From the NCBI RefSeq assembly GCF_007672725.1, contig NZ_VDTC01000001.1, positions 527,082 to 591,081 of the forward strand: a DNA stretch of 64,000 nucleotides. Direction: 5' to 3'. How positions within the stretch are numbered: the first letter of the stretch is position 1; the number at the start of each line of letters is the position of its first letter. The notes under the pieces are model-generated. The model ran no database searches. It saw only the letters and a program-made list of their open reading frames with translations, and was not told the origin of the DNA. A program made the position numbers and the translations under genes. Source of the stretch: Corynebacterium aurimucosum ATCC 700975 (GTDB taxonomy: Bacteria; Actinomycetota; Actinomycetes; Mycobacteriales; Mycobacteriaceae). Positions 53,561 to 62,692 of the stretch are shown piece after piece.

Positions 53561-54748
53561 TTAGCCGACGCAGGAGCCGGTTGGGGTGGCGTCGACAAGC
53601 TGCGTGACGTCACCCACGTGGCCGCGCACCTCGTCCGCGGTAAGCGCATAGCCCGTATCGGAATCCTCCACGGAAGCACCAAACACAACGCCGAGCACCT
53701 GACCCTCCGGGTTGATCATCGGACCGCCGGAATTGCCCTGCCGGATGCTACCGCGCACCGTGTAGGCATCGCGCTCCACGCGGCCCGTGGAGTAGATATC
53801 CGGACCAGCGATGGTGAGACGGTCGCGCACGCGCGCCGGCTCCGCCGTGAACGGCCCCGACTGCGGGAAGCCCAAGACGATGGCATCGTCCCCGGTAGCA
53901 GCCGCTTGTTCCGCCCACGGCAAAGGATCCAATCCCAGGCCCGGGCTATGCAGCACAGCAATGTCTACGTCCGAGTTGTAATACACCACGTCCGCTTCCT
54001 TGAGGCCAAGGACCGTATCGAGGCGAACCTTATCCGTGCCCGCCACCACGTGGGCGTTCGTGATGACGTAGTCCGGCTCCGTCACAAAGCCCGAGCCCAT
54101 GAGGCGGCGCGAGCATGCCTCGGCATCACCCAGCACGTGAATGACGGAAGGCCGCACGCGTTCTGCGAGTTTGGGATCCCCAATGTTTACCGCCGGCGCA
54201 TCCACCTCGACATCGGCGCCAGATCGCTGCCAGGGCGATACCAACGGCGGCAACCCGGACTCGTTGAGGAGCGCAGCCAAGCCATTCGGCAGCGCCGCCA
54301 GGCGCGAAGGCGCCACCGCATTCAGCGAGCTCAGCACACGCGATTCACGCAGCGCCTGCCCCGGCTGGCCGCCCAGGTTGGAGGCCAAGGGCAAGGACAC
54401 CAGCCAAATCACCACGATGGCCGCCGCGGCTTGGAAGACCGCGCCAATCGATGAATCCACGCGCTGCCCCGAGCGGGTTCGCATGCGGTCCCGCAGCGCC
54501 ATGCCAAGCGACGTCCCCACCAGCTGCCCCAGCCCCACCAGCAAAATCAGCACGCCGACAGCCAGCAAAAAGCGCACGGCCGCCTGGTCCGTCAGCCCCA
54601 TCACCAGCGGGGCAACCACGGTTCCTAAAACCAACCCCGCAATGATTCCCACCGCTGCGAGGACCGCCGCTAAAGCGCCCTGCCGCCAGCCCACACGCAC
54701 GGCAAGGAGCACGGCAATAACGATCAGGATGTCAACAGCTAGGGACAC
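53561..54748 (-). CDS. MarP-like membrane serine protease
   Basis: 395 aa. Four membrane helices in the first 110 residues (CvpA-like part), then a trypsin-like protease domain: His in NAHVVAG, Asp in NSDVDIAVLH, Ser in RQGNSGGPM. A disulfide-like Cys pair flanks the domain. Rv3671c (MarP) has this design and supports acid and oxidative stress survival. GTG start at 54748. Confidence 0.9.
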   Translation of the reverse strand: MSLAVDILIVIAVLLAVRVGWRQGALAAVLAAVGIIAGLVLGTVVAPLVMGLTDQAAVRFLLAVGVLILLVGLGQLVGTSLGMALRDRMRTRSGQRVDSSIGAVFQAAAAIVVIWLVSLPLASNLGGQPGQALRESRVLSSLNAVAPSRLAALPNGLAALLNESGLPPLVSPWQRSGADVEVDAPAVNIGDPKLAERVRPSVIHVLGDAEACSRRLMGSGFVTEPDYVITNAHVVAGTDKVRLDTVLGLKEADVVYYNSDVDIAVLHSPGLGLDPLPWAEQAAATGDDAIVLGFPQSGPFTAEPARVRDRLTIAGPDIYSTGRVERDAYTVRGSIRQGNSGGPMINPEGQVLGVVFGASVEDSDTGYALTADEVRGHVGDVTQLVDATPTGSCVG

Positions 54749-54784
54749 AGAGGAATTACTTTCTTAAGGGCTAAAGGGCAGAAA

Positions 54785-55462
54785 CTAGCCTATCTTCTCA
54801 TTATTCAAAGAGCGATTGAGTGAGTCACGCAGATCATGAACCATATTTTCATCCCATTCCACGCTCCAGCCCGCATGGTCCAGCAGCCCGGAGAGCACTC
54901 CCGCGGTAAACCCCCACACCACGTATCCCCGTGCCCGGAAGGCCGGCCCCTTCCAGCGGCTCAAGCCCACCATCATGCGGTTGGCCGGATCCGCCAGCTC
55001 CCGCAGCGGGACGGTGAAGACATCGTCGGTCTCCGCCGGGCTCGCCGGCCACACGGTGCCCGGTTCATGCCAATACGCCAGGACCGGGCTCACGGTGTTG
55101 CCGGTAGCCCGGATGTCCAGCTTGCCCCACTGCTCAAGAGGGGTGACCGTGGAGCGGTCGAGGCCGGTTTCTTCCTCGGCTTCGCGCAGGGCGACGTCGA
55201 CAAGCGAGGCGTCCCCCTCCTCCCTACGCCCGCCGGGAAAGGCAATCTGGCCGGAGTGCGAGCGCATCGACGGCGAGCGGTGCGTGAGCAGCACCTCACC
55301 ATCCTCAAAACTGGTGCCCTTCAGCAGCACCAACACTGCCGATTCACGCCGGCGCTTGGCGGCCGGGACATGCCGAATGAGGCGTTCTTGGACCTTGTCT
55401 GTATCAACCCCGAGCGCCGGGCGCAGCCACTCCGGGGCATGGGCAGGAAAGAGGCGGCTCAC
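54785..55462 (-). CDS. Nudix hydrolase, CoA pyrophosphatase-like
   Basis: 225 aa. Nudix box GGRREEGDASLVDVALREAE...EETGL (23-residue pattern GX5EX7REUXEEXGU). Upstream GX-type FPGG and LLTHRSPSMRSHSGQ resemble the CoA-specific subfamily. GTG start overlaps the TlpA-like stop by 4 bases (GTGA), so it is translated with it. Confidence 0.87.
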   Translation of the reverse strand: MSRLFPAHAPEWLRPALGVDTDKVQERLIRHVPAAKRRRESAVLVLLKGTSFEDGEVLLTHRSPSMRSHSGQIAFPGGRREEGDASLVDVALREAEEETGLDRSTVTPLEQWGKLDIRATGNTVSPVLAYWHEPGTVWPASPAETDDVFTVPLRELADPANRMMVGLSRWKGPAFRARGYVVWGFTAGVLSGLLDHAGWSVEWDENMVHDLRDSLNRSLNNEKIG

Positions 55463-56028
55463 TTGAGAACCTCCTCGACGGCCTCCTCCAAATCTTCTGC
55501 GGAGTCGAACGGCTTCACAAACTTCTCCTCCACCGTGCCATCGCGCACCACCAGGGTGATGGGGATAACGCCCGGCAACCCGAGCTCACCTGCGAAGGCG
55601 CCGTCATCGTCTTGGTAGCTGGGGATATCTACCTGCAGATCGCTGAGAAGAGCGGCCCCGTTGGCAGCGTTCGCGTCCGCATGCACGCCGACGACATTCC
55701 ACGTCGGGTGCGCTCGCGCAAGGTCTTCGAAGAAGGGCAGCTCCGTGCGGCACGGTTCGCACCACCACGCCCACACAGTAACGATCTGGACGTTCTTGGC
55801 CGCCGCAGTACCGGCCGCACCCAAGCACGGAAGATCCACACCCGCAAGCGGTCCCTCGGGGCATTTGGGGCGCTTGGCCACCTCTTGCTCCTGCGCCTCG
55901 GGGAGGGCAACCTCCGGCTCATCATTCTCAAGCAGGTTCACCACGCCGACGAACGCGAGCGCCGCCAGCGCGACAATGGCAGCGATGCTCGCCTTCACGT
56001 ATCCGGGCCACCGAGAATATTGGCTCAT
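55459..56028 (-). CDS. Membrane-tethered TlpA/ResA-like thioredoxin
   Basis: 189 aa. A single N-terminal membrane helix (VKASIAAIVALAALAFVGVV), then a thioredoxin fold with active site WCEPC and cis-Pro segment GVIPITLVVRDG. Extracytoplasmic thiol reductase. Same position as Rv3673c. Two more cysteines in the lead part (CPEG, CLGA) could form a second disulfide. GTGGAGCA precedes the ATG. Confidence 0.87.
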   Translation of the reverse strand: MSQYSRWPGYVKASIAAIVALAALAFVGVVNLLENDEPEVALPEAQEQEVAKRPKCPEGPLAGVDLPCLGAAGTAAAKNVQIVTVWAWWCEPCRTELPFFEDLARAHPTWNVVGVHADANAANGAALLSDLQVDIPSYQDDDGAFAGELGLPGVIPITLVVRDGTVEEKFVKPFDSAEDLEEAVEEVLK

Positions 56029-56037
56029 TGCTCCACC

Positions 56038-56697
56038 TTAACCCCGCGACGGGCACCATGGGGCGAGGACGCAGGCCGCGCACTGTGGCTTTCGCGCGGT
56101 GCACACGCGCCGTCCATGGAGGATGAGGCGGTGCGAAAACACCGTTTGCTCCTCTTCGGGCACGCGCTTGGCGACGTCTCTCTCAATCGCCCTCGGAGTC
56201 TTCGCCTCGGTCAACCCAAGACGCTGGCTCAGGCGCGTGACGTGGGTATCCACCGTGATCCCCGGCAGGCCGAAGGCATTGCCGCGCACCACCAGCGCGG
56301 TCTTGCGCCCGACGCCGGGCAGGGAGGTGAGCTCGTCGATGCCGCGGGGCACCTGCCCATCGAAGTCCGCGACGAGCTTTTCCCCGATGCCTAACAGGTG
56401 GCCGGCCTTCGTGCGCTGGAATCCGAGCGGGCGGAGGATGCGCTCGAGGTCAGCGCGGTCCGCGGCCGCATAGTCCGGTGCGGAAGGATACTGAGCAAAA
56501 AGCTCTGGGGTGACCTGGTTGACGCGGGCATCCGTGCACTGCGCCGAGAGCACCGTAGCAATAAGTAGCTCGAGCGGCGTGGTGAAATCTAGCTCGCAAT
56601 CGGCGTCGGGGTATTCATCCGCCAAGGCGGTACGAATATGAACGATGCGAGCGGCCTCGTCAGCGTCATCGTGGTGCACGGGAAGGTCAGGGGACAT
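56038..56697 (-). CDS. nth: Endonuclease III
   Basis: 219 aa base-excision glycosylase/AP-lyase. Helix-hairpin-helix LPGVGRKTA with the catalytic Lys, catalytic Asp in TVDTHVTRL, and the [4Fe-4S] cluster cysteines in CTARKPQCAACVLAPWC. MSPDLPVHHDD at 56697 chosen; the upstream extension is non-homologous. Shared neighbourhood with glxR matches Rv3674c-Rv3676. Confidence 0.94.
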   Translation of the reverse strand: MSPDLPVHHDDADEAARIVHIRTALADEYPDADCELDFTTPLELLIATVLSAQCTDARVNQVTPELFAQYPSAPDYAAADRADLERILRPLGFQRTKAGHLLGIGEKLVADFDGQVPRGIDELTSLPGVGRKTALVVRGNAFGLPGITVDTHVTRLSQRLGLTEAKTPRAIERDVAKRVPEEEQTVFSHRLILHGRRVCTARKPQCAACVLAPWCPSRG

Positions 56698-56734
56698 AAA
56701 AGAGATCTTAGTGACGGCGGCTAGAATGGGAAGC

Positions 56735-56824
56735 ATGATTTCGCTCGTCATCTTTGTGCCGCTGTGCCTCGCGCTGTTTGCCATCCTCATGGAGAAACTT
56801 GAGGCGACGGCCTTCGAAAACTAA
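56735..56824 (+). CDS. 29-aa membrane peptide upstream of glxR
   Basis: ATG-started 29-codon ORF with GGGAAG just upstream. Peptide: one hydrophobic helix (ISLVIFVPLCLALFAILM) and an acidic end EKLEATAFEN. It sits between divergent nth and glxR, where mycobacteria have the longer membrane protein Rv3675. It may be a shortened relative; no family is recognised. Confidence 0.55.
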   Translation: MISLVIFVPLCLALFAILMEKLEATAFEN

Positions 56825-56841
56825 ATAGACCATTCAAGGCG

Positions 56842-56885
56842 TGTGATTATTTTTCACGTTGGTGGAAATAGTGACTAATTACACT
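56842..56885 (+). promoter_or_regulatory. Candidate GlxR autoregulatory sites
   Basis: TGTGATTATTTTTCAC (56842-56857) and AGTGACTAATTACACT (56870-56885) approximate the GlxR/CRP pattern TGTGA-N6-TCACA with a few mismatches each, about 110-155 bases before glxR. Autoregulation is known for this family; binding here is not shown. Confidence 0.4.
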
Positions 56886-56997
56886 GTATGATATTGTGCA
56901 GTGCCTCGTGGCGCACTGGAGACTAGGTGCGTCAAATCAAACCAAACCAGCTTGTGTCCCAGTGTTTTCCGGGCTGCGCAGGCTTTAAGGAGTAACA

Positions 56998-57681
56998 GTG
57001 GAAGGCGTACAGGACATTCTCTCCCGCGCTGGCATTTTCCAGGGCGTCGATCCGGTAGCAGTACAGAACCTTATTGAGCAGATGGAAACCGTCCGTTTCC
57101 CGCGCGGCACCACCATTTTCGAGGAAGGTGAGCCGGGAGACCGCCTCTACATCATCACCTCGGGCAAGATTAAGCTCGCCCGCCACGCCCCGGATGGCCG
57201 CGAGAACCTCCTGACCGTGATGGGCCCGTCCGATATGTTCGGCGAGCTCTCCATCTTCGATCCGGGCCCGCGCACCTCTTCCGCTGTCTGCGTCACTGAG
57301 GTCACCGCAGCCACGATGAACTCTGAGATGCTCAAGCAGTGGGTGGCCGATCATCCGGCGATTGCTCAGCAGCTTCTGCGCGTGCTGGCCCGCCGTCTGC
57401 GCCGCACGAACGCCAACCTGGCGGACCTCATCTTCACCGACGTGCCAGGCCGCGTGGCCAAGACCCTGCTGCAGCTGGCTAACCGCTTCGGTGTGCAGGA
57501 GGGCGGCGCGCTGCGCGTGAACCACGACCTCACCCAGGAAGAGATCGCCCAGCTCGTTGGCGCTTCCCGTGAGACCGTGAACAAGGCTCTGGCCACCTTC
57601 GCTCACCGCGGCTGGATCCGCTTGGAGGGCAAGTCGGTGCTCATCGTCGATACCGAGCACTTGGCCCGCCGCGCACGCTAG
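56998..57681 (+). CDS. glxR: cAMP-dependent global regulator GlxR
   Basis: 227 aa CRP/FNR family. The cNMP-binding domain has the phosphate-binding cassette [16 protein letters not shown], with the Arg/Thr that contact cAMP. The C-terminal HTH is [24 protein letters not shown] start with AAGGAGT 5 bases upstream. Nearly invariant in corynebacteria (mycobacterial homologue Rv3676). cyaB in this window supplies its ligand. Confidence 0.95.
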   Translation: MEGVQDILSRAGIFQGVDPVAVQNLIEQMETVRFPRGTTIFEEGEPGDRLYIITSGKIKLARHAPDGRENLLTVMGPSDMFGELSIFDPGPRTSSAVCVTEVTAATMNSEMLKQWVADHPAIAQQLLRVLARRLRRTNANLADLIFTDVPGRVAKTLLQLANRFGVQEGGALRVNHDLTQEEIAQLVGASRETVNKALATFAHRGWIRLEGKSVLIVDTEHLARRAR

Positions 57682-57687
57682 GTCTTA

Positions 57688-57720
57688 AAGGCCGAGCCCG
57701 CCTATGCGGCCCTCGGCCTT
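57688..57720 (+). terminator. First hairpin after glxR
   Basis: 9-bp stem AAGGCCGAG / CTCGGCCTT with a GC-rich loop. Confidence 0.6.
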
Positions 57721-57736
57721 CGACTTGTCCTAACGC

Positions 57737-57767
57737 AAAATCCCCCGAGAATTTCTCGGGGGATTTT
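57737..57767. terminator. Bidirectional terminator between glxR and MBL gene
   Basis: 14-bp perfect stem AAAATCCCCCGAGA / TCTCGGGGGATTTT with a 3-nt loop; A-run and T-run on either side make it work in both directions. Confidence 0.9.
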
Positions 57768-57780
57768 CCTATGTAGTGCT

Positions 57781-58593
57781 TTAGTTCTGAGCCGCGAGGT
57801 ACTTCAGCGCGGTGCGCGTCGACTGCTCAGCTGCGTGACGCAGGACCGGATCGACATCGTCATACATCTCATCAACGAGAGTCTTGACGTCGACGTCCTC
57901 ACCCAAGCGCCCACGGACCTCCTTGATCTGGTCCAGGCGGTGGTGGCGGCGGTCAATGTACTTGCGGGCAACCGCGGAGGTGTCCTCCAAGTCCGGGCCG
58001 TGGCCCGGGAAGAGCGCCACGTCCTTGCCGCGTTCTTCCAGAAGATCCAGGGTCTTCAGGTAATCAGCCAAGTCGCCATCCGTCTCAGACAGCAGCACGG
58101 TGTGGCGGCCTGCGATGGTGTCACCGGTCAGGATGCCCTCCAGGGTGGAGTTCTTCGCTTCCGCGGACCACACAAAGAAGCAGGTGGAATCTGCGGTGTG
58201 CCCCGGGGTGTGAACGACCTCAAGCTGCGGGGTGATGCCGTCGACGGTGATCACTTCTCCGTCGACAAGCGCGTCGCCTCCATTGCAGTAATTCGGATCG
58301 AAAGAGCGGATGGGAGCGCCGGTGAGCTGACGCAGGCGCTGGGCGCCTGATGCGTGATCATCGTGGCGGTGGGTAAGAAGGATCAGCGCAACCTCGCCCG
58401 CCTTCGCGGTCACGACGTTGAGATGACCTTCATCCTCCGGGCCCGGATCAACCACAATGGCGCGGGAATCTTCTCCGGCGCGGATGATCCACGTATTGGT
58501 GCCCTCCAAAGCGGTGTAACTGGGATTATCGCACAGCACGACACCGACGGACTGGCTCACGGGACGCAGTTGGCTATATGCAGGATGCTCCAT
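57781..58593 (-). CDS. Metallo-beta-lactamase-fold hydrolase (Rv3677c type)
   Basis: 270 aa. THRHDDHASG metal site, VVHTPGHTADS, LTGDTIAG and a C-terminal helical part (LHRRHHRLDQ-like) typical of LACTB2/Rv3677c-type proteins, some of which act on RNA. It ends the whcA-led minus-strand group, 18 bases after ridA-like. Substrate unproven. Confidence 0.87.
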   Translation of the reverse strand: MEHPAYSQLRPVSQSVGVVLCDNPSYTALEGTNTWIIRAGEDSRAIVVDPGPEDEGHLNVVTAKAGEVALILLTHRHDDHASGAQRLRQLTGAPIRSFDPNYCNGGDALVDGEVITVDGITPQLEVVHTPGHTADSTCFFVWSAEAKNSTLEGILTGDTIAGRHTVLLSETDGDLADYLKTLDLLEERGKDVALFPGHGPDLEDTSAVARKYIDRRHHRLDQIKEVRGRLGEDVDVKTLVDEMYDDVDPVLRHAAEQSTRTALKYLAAQN

Positions 58594-58611
58594 GGTTCTA
58601 ACCCTATCCGA

Positions 58612-59070
58612 TTACTCAGCGATTTCTACGATGACTTCGATCTCAACGGGGGAATCTTTCGGTAGGACCGTTACTCCCACCGCAGAACGCGCGTGGATTC
58701 CGGCATCTCCGAAGACCTCACCCAAGAAGTCGGAAGCACCATTGATGACCGCAGCTTGCTCAGTAAAGGAGGGGTCCGAAGCCACGAATCCAACCACCTT
58801 CACCACGCGGGTTACGTGATCAAGGCCTACGAGACCATCGATTGCAGCCAAAGCGTTTAGCGCCGCCGTGCGCGCCAATTCCTGTGCCTTGTCGAGGCTC
58901 ACCTCTGCGCCGACCTTGCCGGAAGCCGACAATTCACCGCCCACGACGGGCAGCTGGCCAGAGGTCCACACCTGGTTTCCCACGCGGGTAGCTGGGATAT
59001 AGGACGCGAGGGGGACAGCGACAGAAGGCAGCTCGACGCCGAGCTCTTCGAGGCGGGCAAGCGCACCCAT
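58612..59070 (-). CDS. RidA/YjgF-family protein
   Basis: 152 aa. Family blocks SYIPATRVGNQVWTSGQLP, ALNALAAIDG and GASDFLGEVFGDAGIHARSAVGV. RidA enzymes deaminate reactive 2-aminoacrylate, but the diagnostic Arg cannot be confirmed. Its ATG shares a base with the stop of the DUF4177 gene (TAATG). Rv3678c synteny. Confidence 0.87.
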   Translation of the reverse strand: MGALARLEELGVELPSVAVPLASYIPATRVGNQVWTSGQLPVVGGELSASGKVGAEVSLDKAQELARTAALNALAAIDGLVGLDHVTRVVKVVGFVASDPSFTEQAAVINGASDFLGEVFGDAGIHARSAVGVTVLPKDSPVEIEVIVEIAE

Positions 59071-59231
59071 TAGGACTCCTCCACAGGACGCTTGAAATAG
59101 GCGACAACATTCTCCGGGTTCATACCCGGGGTGATGGTGACGAGCTCCCAGCCGTCCTCACCCCAGGAATCGAGGATTTGTTTCGTCGCGTGCGTAAGAA
59201 CCGGCGCAGTGGCATATTCCCATTTAGTCAT
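59070..59231 (-). CDS. DUF4177 small protein
   Basis: 53 aa, MTKWEYATAPVLTHATKQIL... with the DUF4177 GWELV core. ATG at 59231; longer reading lies antisense to intergenic sequence and whcA. 13 bases after whcA and coupled to the ridA-like gene. Function unknown; equals Rv3678A position. Confidence 0.85.
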   Translation of the reverse strand: MTKWEYATAPVLTHATKQILDSWGEDGWELVTITPGMNPENVVAYFKRPVEES

Positions 59232-59244
59232 GGGCTCAATGCTA

Positions 59245-59580
59245 CTAAATACCGATGAGTTCGCCACCCTCAGCGAGGTAATGGGCCCAGCTCGTGATGT
59301 GCGGGTTCTTGCGCAGAAGGGCGCGGCGCTGACGCTCCGTGAGGCCGCCCCACACGCCGAACTCCACGCGATTATCAAGCGCATCCGCGCGGCACTCATT
59401 GAGCACCGGGCAATGGCGGCAGATTACTGCAGCTTTACGCTGCTCAGCTCCTCGTACAAAGAGTGCATCGGGATCACCGTTGCGGCACTTAGCTTGGGTA
59501 ACCCACTCACCACGCTCTGTGGTTAACGAGGCATTCTTTACCATTGCGGACCGTCCTGCACCTTTGACACTGACTGCCAT
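59245..59580 (-). CDS. whcA: WhiB-family iron-sulfur regulator
   Basis: 111 aa. Four-cysteine cluster site: AKCRNGD, ICRHCPVLNECRAD; then the GVWGGLTERQRR turn and basic C-terminus. Position next to a class A PBP matches WhcA of C. glutamicum (WhiB4 of mycobacteria), which controls oxidative stress genes. ATG at 59580 follows GGAAGGAG with 10-base spacing. Confidence 0.92.
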   Translation of the reverse strand: MAVSVKGAGRSAMVKNASLTTERGEWVTQAKCRNGDPDALFVRGAEQRKAAVICRHCPVLNECRADALDNRVEFGVWGGLTERQRRALLRKNPHITSWAHYLAEGGELIGI

Positions 59581-59764
59581 GGCTAGGTAACTCCTTCCAA
59601 GCTCACCCCCGTCGAGCTCAAAGATCATGAATAACCCTCTACCCGACGGAATATTATGTACCCTTGGTAAGTCTATTCACAGACCGGTATACCTGTCTAA
59701 CAGGTCACACTTTAGGGGGGTCTCCCGGATATCCTCCTAAACCACTAGTGTGTGGAGGGTGACT

Positions 59765-62191
59765 GTGATCAAATCCCTGGGAAAGCTCGTCCTGTCCACA
59801 GCACTGGTCGGCATCCTCATCGCGCTGGCCATCGCCCCCGTCGCTGGCGTCAGCGGTGTCGCCGTGGCCAGGACCAATGAGACGATGCAATCAGACGTCC
59901 AGGATCTCACCAACGGTGATACCCCCGGCGTGAGCACCATCTTGGATGCCAAGGGCAACCCCCTTGCGTATATCTATGAGCAGCGCCGCCATCCAGTGAA
60001 ACCGGATGAGATCTCGGACGCCATGAAGAAGGCAGTGGTGGCTATCGAGGACCGCCGTTTCTATGAGCACGAGGGCGTCGACTTGCAGGGCAATGTCCGT
60101 GCGTTGTGGACCAACCTGGTTGCGGGCGGTGTCTCCCAGGGCGCATCCACGCTTGACCAGCAGTACGTAAAGAACTACCTCCTTTTGGTCAACGCGACTA
60201 CCGACGAAGAACGTCAGGCCGCGACCGAACAATCCGTGGCCCGTAAGCTGCGCGAAATGCGCATGGCTACGGACATCGATGCCCGGCTCTCCAAGGATGA
60301 GATCCTCACCAACTATCTCAACCTCGTCCCCTTTGGAAACCACTCCTTCGGCGTTGAGGCCGCTAGCCGCACCTACTTCGGAACCGATGCCGCGCACCTC
60401 ACCGTGCCGCAGGCTGCGATGCTCGCCGGCATGGTGCAATCCTCGGAATACCTCAACCCCTATACCAACGAAGAAGGCGTAACTGAGCGCCGCAACGTGG
60501 TACTCCAAGCCATGGTTGATAACGGCTCCCTTTCCCAGGAGGACGCCGACGCCTTTTCCCAGCAGCCACTCGGCGTGTTGGACAGCCCTGCAACCCTGGC
60601 TAACGGCTGCATCGGCGCGGGCGATCGCGGCTTCTTCTGCGACTATGTGCTGGAATACCTCAACGAAAAAGGCATCGACCGCGAGCACCTTGCGCGTGGC
60701 GGTCTGACCGTTAAGACCACGCTTGACCCCGACGTCCAAGACCAAGCGCTCAACGCAGTGCGAAGCAACACCGCCCCGGATGCGGCGGGCGTGGCGGAGG
60801 TCATGAACGTTATCAAGCCGGGCACCGATTCCCGCAAGGTCCTAGCCATGGTGTCGTCGCGCACCTATGGGCTCGACCTGAACAACAATGAAACCCTTCT
60901 GCCCCAGCCCAATTCTTTGGTGGGCAACGGCGCAGGCTCCGTGTTCAAACTCTTTACCGCCGCGGCCGCCCTGGAGGCGGGCTACGGCATCAAGGACAAG
61001 CTGGCCGTGCCCAATCGCTACGAAGCGGAAGGCCTGGGATACGGCGGCGCAGCTAACTGCCCGCCCAACAAGTACTGCGTGGAAAACTCCGGCAGCTACG
61101 CCTCCACGATGACCATGCAGGACACGCTGGCCTACTCCCCCAACACCCCCTTCATCCAACTCACCGAGCAACTTGGCGTCGAGCGCCTGGTCGACATCGC
61201 CGTCAAGCTCGGCCTGCGTTCTTATGAAGAACCCGGCAGCTACGACGGCGAGTCCTCCATCGCCGACCACATTAAAGACTCCAACCTCGGCTCCTTCACG
61301 CTCGGCCCGACAGCAGTGAATGCACTAGAGCTGTCTAACGTTGGCGCGACGGTGGCGTCGCAAGGCATGTGGTGCGAGCCCAACCCCATCGAGGAAGTCA
61401 CGGACTCCCACGGCAACGAGGTCTACCTCAAACACACGCCGTGCGAACGCGCAGTGGACAAGGAAGTGGCGAAGGCACTGGAAAACAACATGACCGCCGA
61501 TACCGAAAAGGGAACCGCCTCCGACTCGGCACGCGCTGCCGGCTTCAGCGGCCAGGCAGCCGCCAAGACCGGTACCACCGAGTCCAACCAGTCCTCGGCA
61601 TTCCTTGGATTCAACTCGGCGGTCGCTGCCGCACCGTACATCTACAACGACGGGACCACCACGAGCCCGCTGTGCACCGGCCCGGTACGCCAGTGCCCCA
61701 GCGGCAACCTCTTCGGCGGCAAGGAGCCGGCGGCAACCTTCTACACGATGGCCGCGCGCGTCCCCGAAGCACAGAAGGGCACGGTACCCGACTATGACCG
61801 GGCCTACGACTCTGGCAAGGTTTCGCCGCTTATCGACGGCGTGAAGGGCAAGTCCGAAAGCCAAGCCCGTTCCGCGCTGGAGAAAGCCGGATATAAAGTC
61901 AGGACCACCGAGGTCCCCGCGCCCGGCGTGGGCTACGGCAAGGTAGTTCGCGTCATCACCGGTCCATCCGGCGCGAAGAAGGGCGCGGAGGTCACGCTCC
62001 AGCTTTCCGACGGCTCCGCGAGCGACTCTTCTGATTCTGCGAGCACGAGCCCAGTAGCCTGGGACTCCAACTCGGGCTCCCCGTCCGCACCGAGCGGCGG
62101 CGAGCCGGGAGTCGGCCAGTCCGACCCACTATTCACTCAAGAAGACGTTGACCGCTTCACGAATGACGTGCGGAGCTTCTTCGGGCTCTAG
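59765..62191 (+). CDS. ponA: Bifunctional class A penicillin-binding protein with PASTA domain
   Basis: About 808 aa. One membrane helix, glycosyltransferase domain with catalytic Glu in VAIEDRRFYEHEGVD and second motif QGASTLDQQYVKN. Transpeptidase: SVFK (nucleophile Ser in GAGSVFKLF), and KTGTT. A C-terminal PASTA domain (GVKGKSESQARSALEKAGYK) and a Ser-rich tail follow. It polymerises and cross-links peptidoglycan. GTG at 59765 has GGAGGGT 6 bases upstream; upstream codons lie too close. Divergent from whcA. Confidence 0.93.
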   Translation: MIKSLGKLVLSTALVGILIALAIAPVAGVSGVAVARTNETMQSDVQDLTNGDTPGVSTILDAKGNPLAYIYEQRRHPVKPDEISDAMKKAVVAIEDRRFYEHEGVDLQGNVRALWTNLVAGGVSQGASTLDQQYVKNYLLLVNATTDEERQAATEQSVARKLREMRMATDIDARLSKDEILTNYLNLVPFGNHSFGVEAASRTYFGTDAAHLTVPQAAMLAGMVQSSEYLNPYTNEEGVTERRNVVLQAMVDNGSLSQEDADAFSQQPLGVLDSPATLANGCIGAGDRGFFCDYVLEYLNEKGIDREHLARGGLTVKTTLDPDVQDQALNAVRSNTAPDAAGVAEVMNVIKPGTDSRKVLAMVSSRTYGLDLNNNETLLPQPNSLVGNGAGSVFKLFTAAAALEAGYGIKDKLAVPNRYEAEGLGYGGAANCPPNKYCVENSGSYASTMTMQDTLAYSPNTPFIQLTEQLGVERLVDIAVKLGLRSYEEPGSYDGESSIADHIKDSNLGSFTLGPTAVNALELSNVGATVASQGMWCEPNPIEEVTDSHGNEVYLKHTPCERAVDKEVAKALENNMTADTEKGTASDSARAAGFSGQAAAKTGTTESNQSSAFLGFNSAVAAAPYIYNDGTTTSPLCTGPVRQCPSGNLFGGKEPAATFYTMAARVPEAQKGTVPDYDRAYDSGKVSPLIDGVKGKSESQARSALEKAGYKVRTTEVPAPGVGYGKVVRVITGPSGAKKGAEVTLQLSDGSASDSSDSASTSPVAWDSNSGSPSAPSGGEPGVGQSDPLFTQEDVDRFTNDVRSFFGL

Positions 62192-62195
62192 CGCG

Positions 62196-62660
62196 TTAAT
62201 TCAGGGCGGCCTTCACTGCCGTGGACAGGCGCTTGCCGTCCGCGCGTCCGGCAGCCTTGGCGGTGGCCACCTTCATGACGTTACCCATCTGCTTGATGGT
62301 CGCCGGCTCACCGGAGTCCTTCTCAACCTCGGCGATGGATTCTTTAACGAGGGCGTTCAGGGAGTCGTCGTCAAGCTGCTCCGGCTGGTAGGCCTCGAAG
62401 AAGGGGACGTCGACAAGCTCCGCCTCCGCCAACTCCGGGCGGCCATTCTCCGCATAAACCTCTGCGGACTCGCGGCGCTTCTTAATCTCACGAGCGATGA
62501 CCTTGAGGATGTCCTCATCGGTGATCTCGTGGCGAGAACCGGAAGTTTCCTCCGCCTGGATGGCAGACAGCAGAGAACGGATGGCGCTCGTACGGGCCTT
62601 GTCCTTGGCCTTCATCGAGGTCTTAAGGTCAGCGCGAATAGTTTCTTTCAACTCACTCAT
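62196..62660 (-). CDS. YqeY/GatB-tail family protein
   Basis: 154 aa, starts MSELKETIRADLKTSMKAKD and contains KRRESAEVYAENGRPELAEAE. Matches the YqeY family, related to the C-terminal part of GatB. Role unclear. ATG at 62660 follows TGAAGGGC. Convergent with ponA, 4-base gap. Confidence 0.9.
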   Translation of the reverse strand: MSELKETIRADLKTSMKAKDKARTSAIRSLLSAIQAEETSGSRHEITDEDILKVIAREIKKRRESAEVYAENGRPELAEAELVDVPFFEAYQPEQLDDDSLNALVKESIAEVEKDSGEPATIKQMGNVMKVATAKAAGRADGKRLSTAVKAALN

Positions 62661-62692
62661 GCCCTTCAATCTACGCCAGCCGGCCAGGTAGT

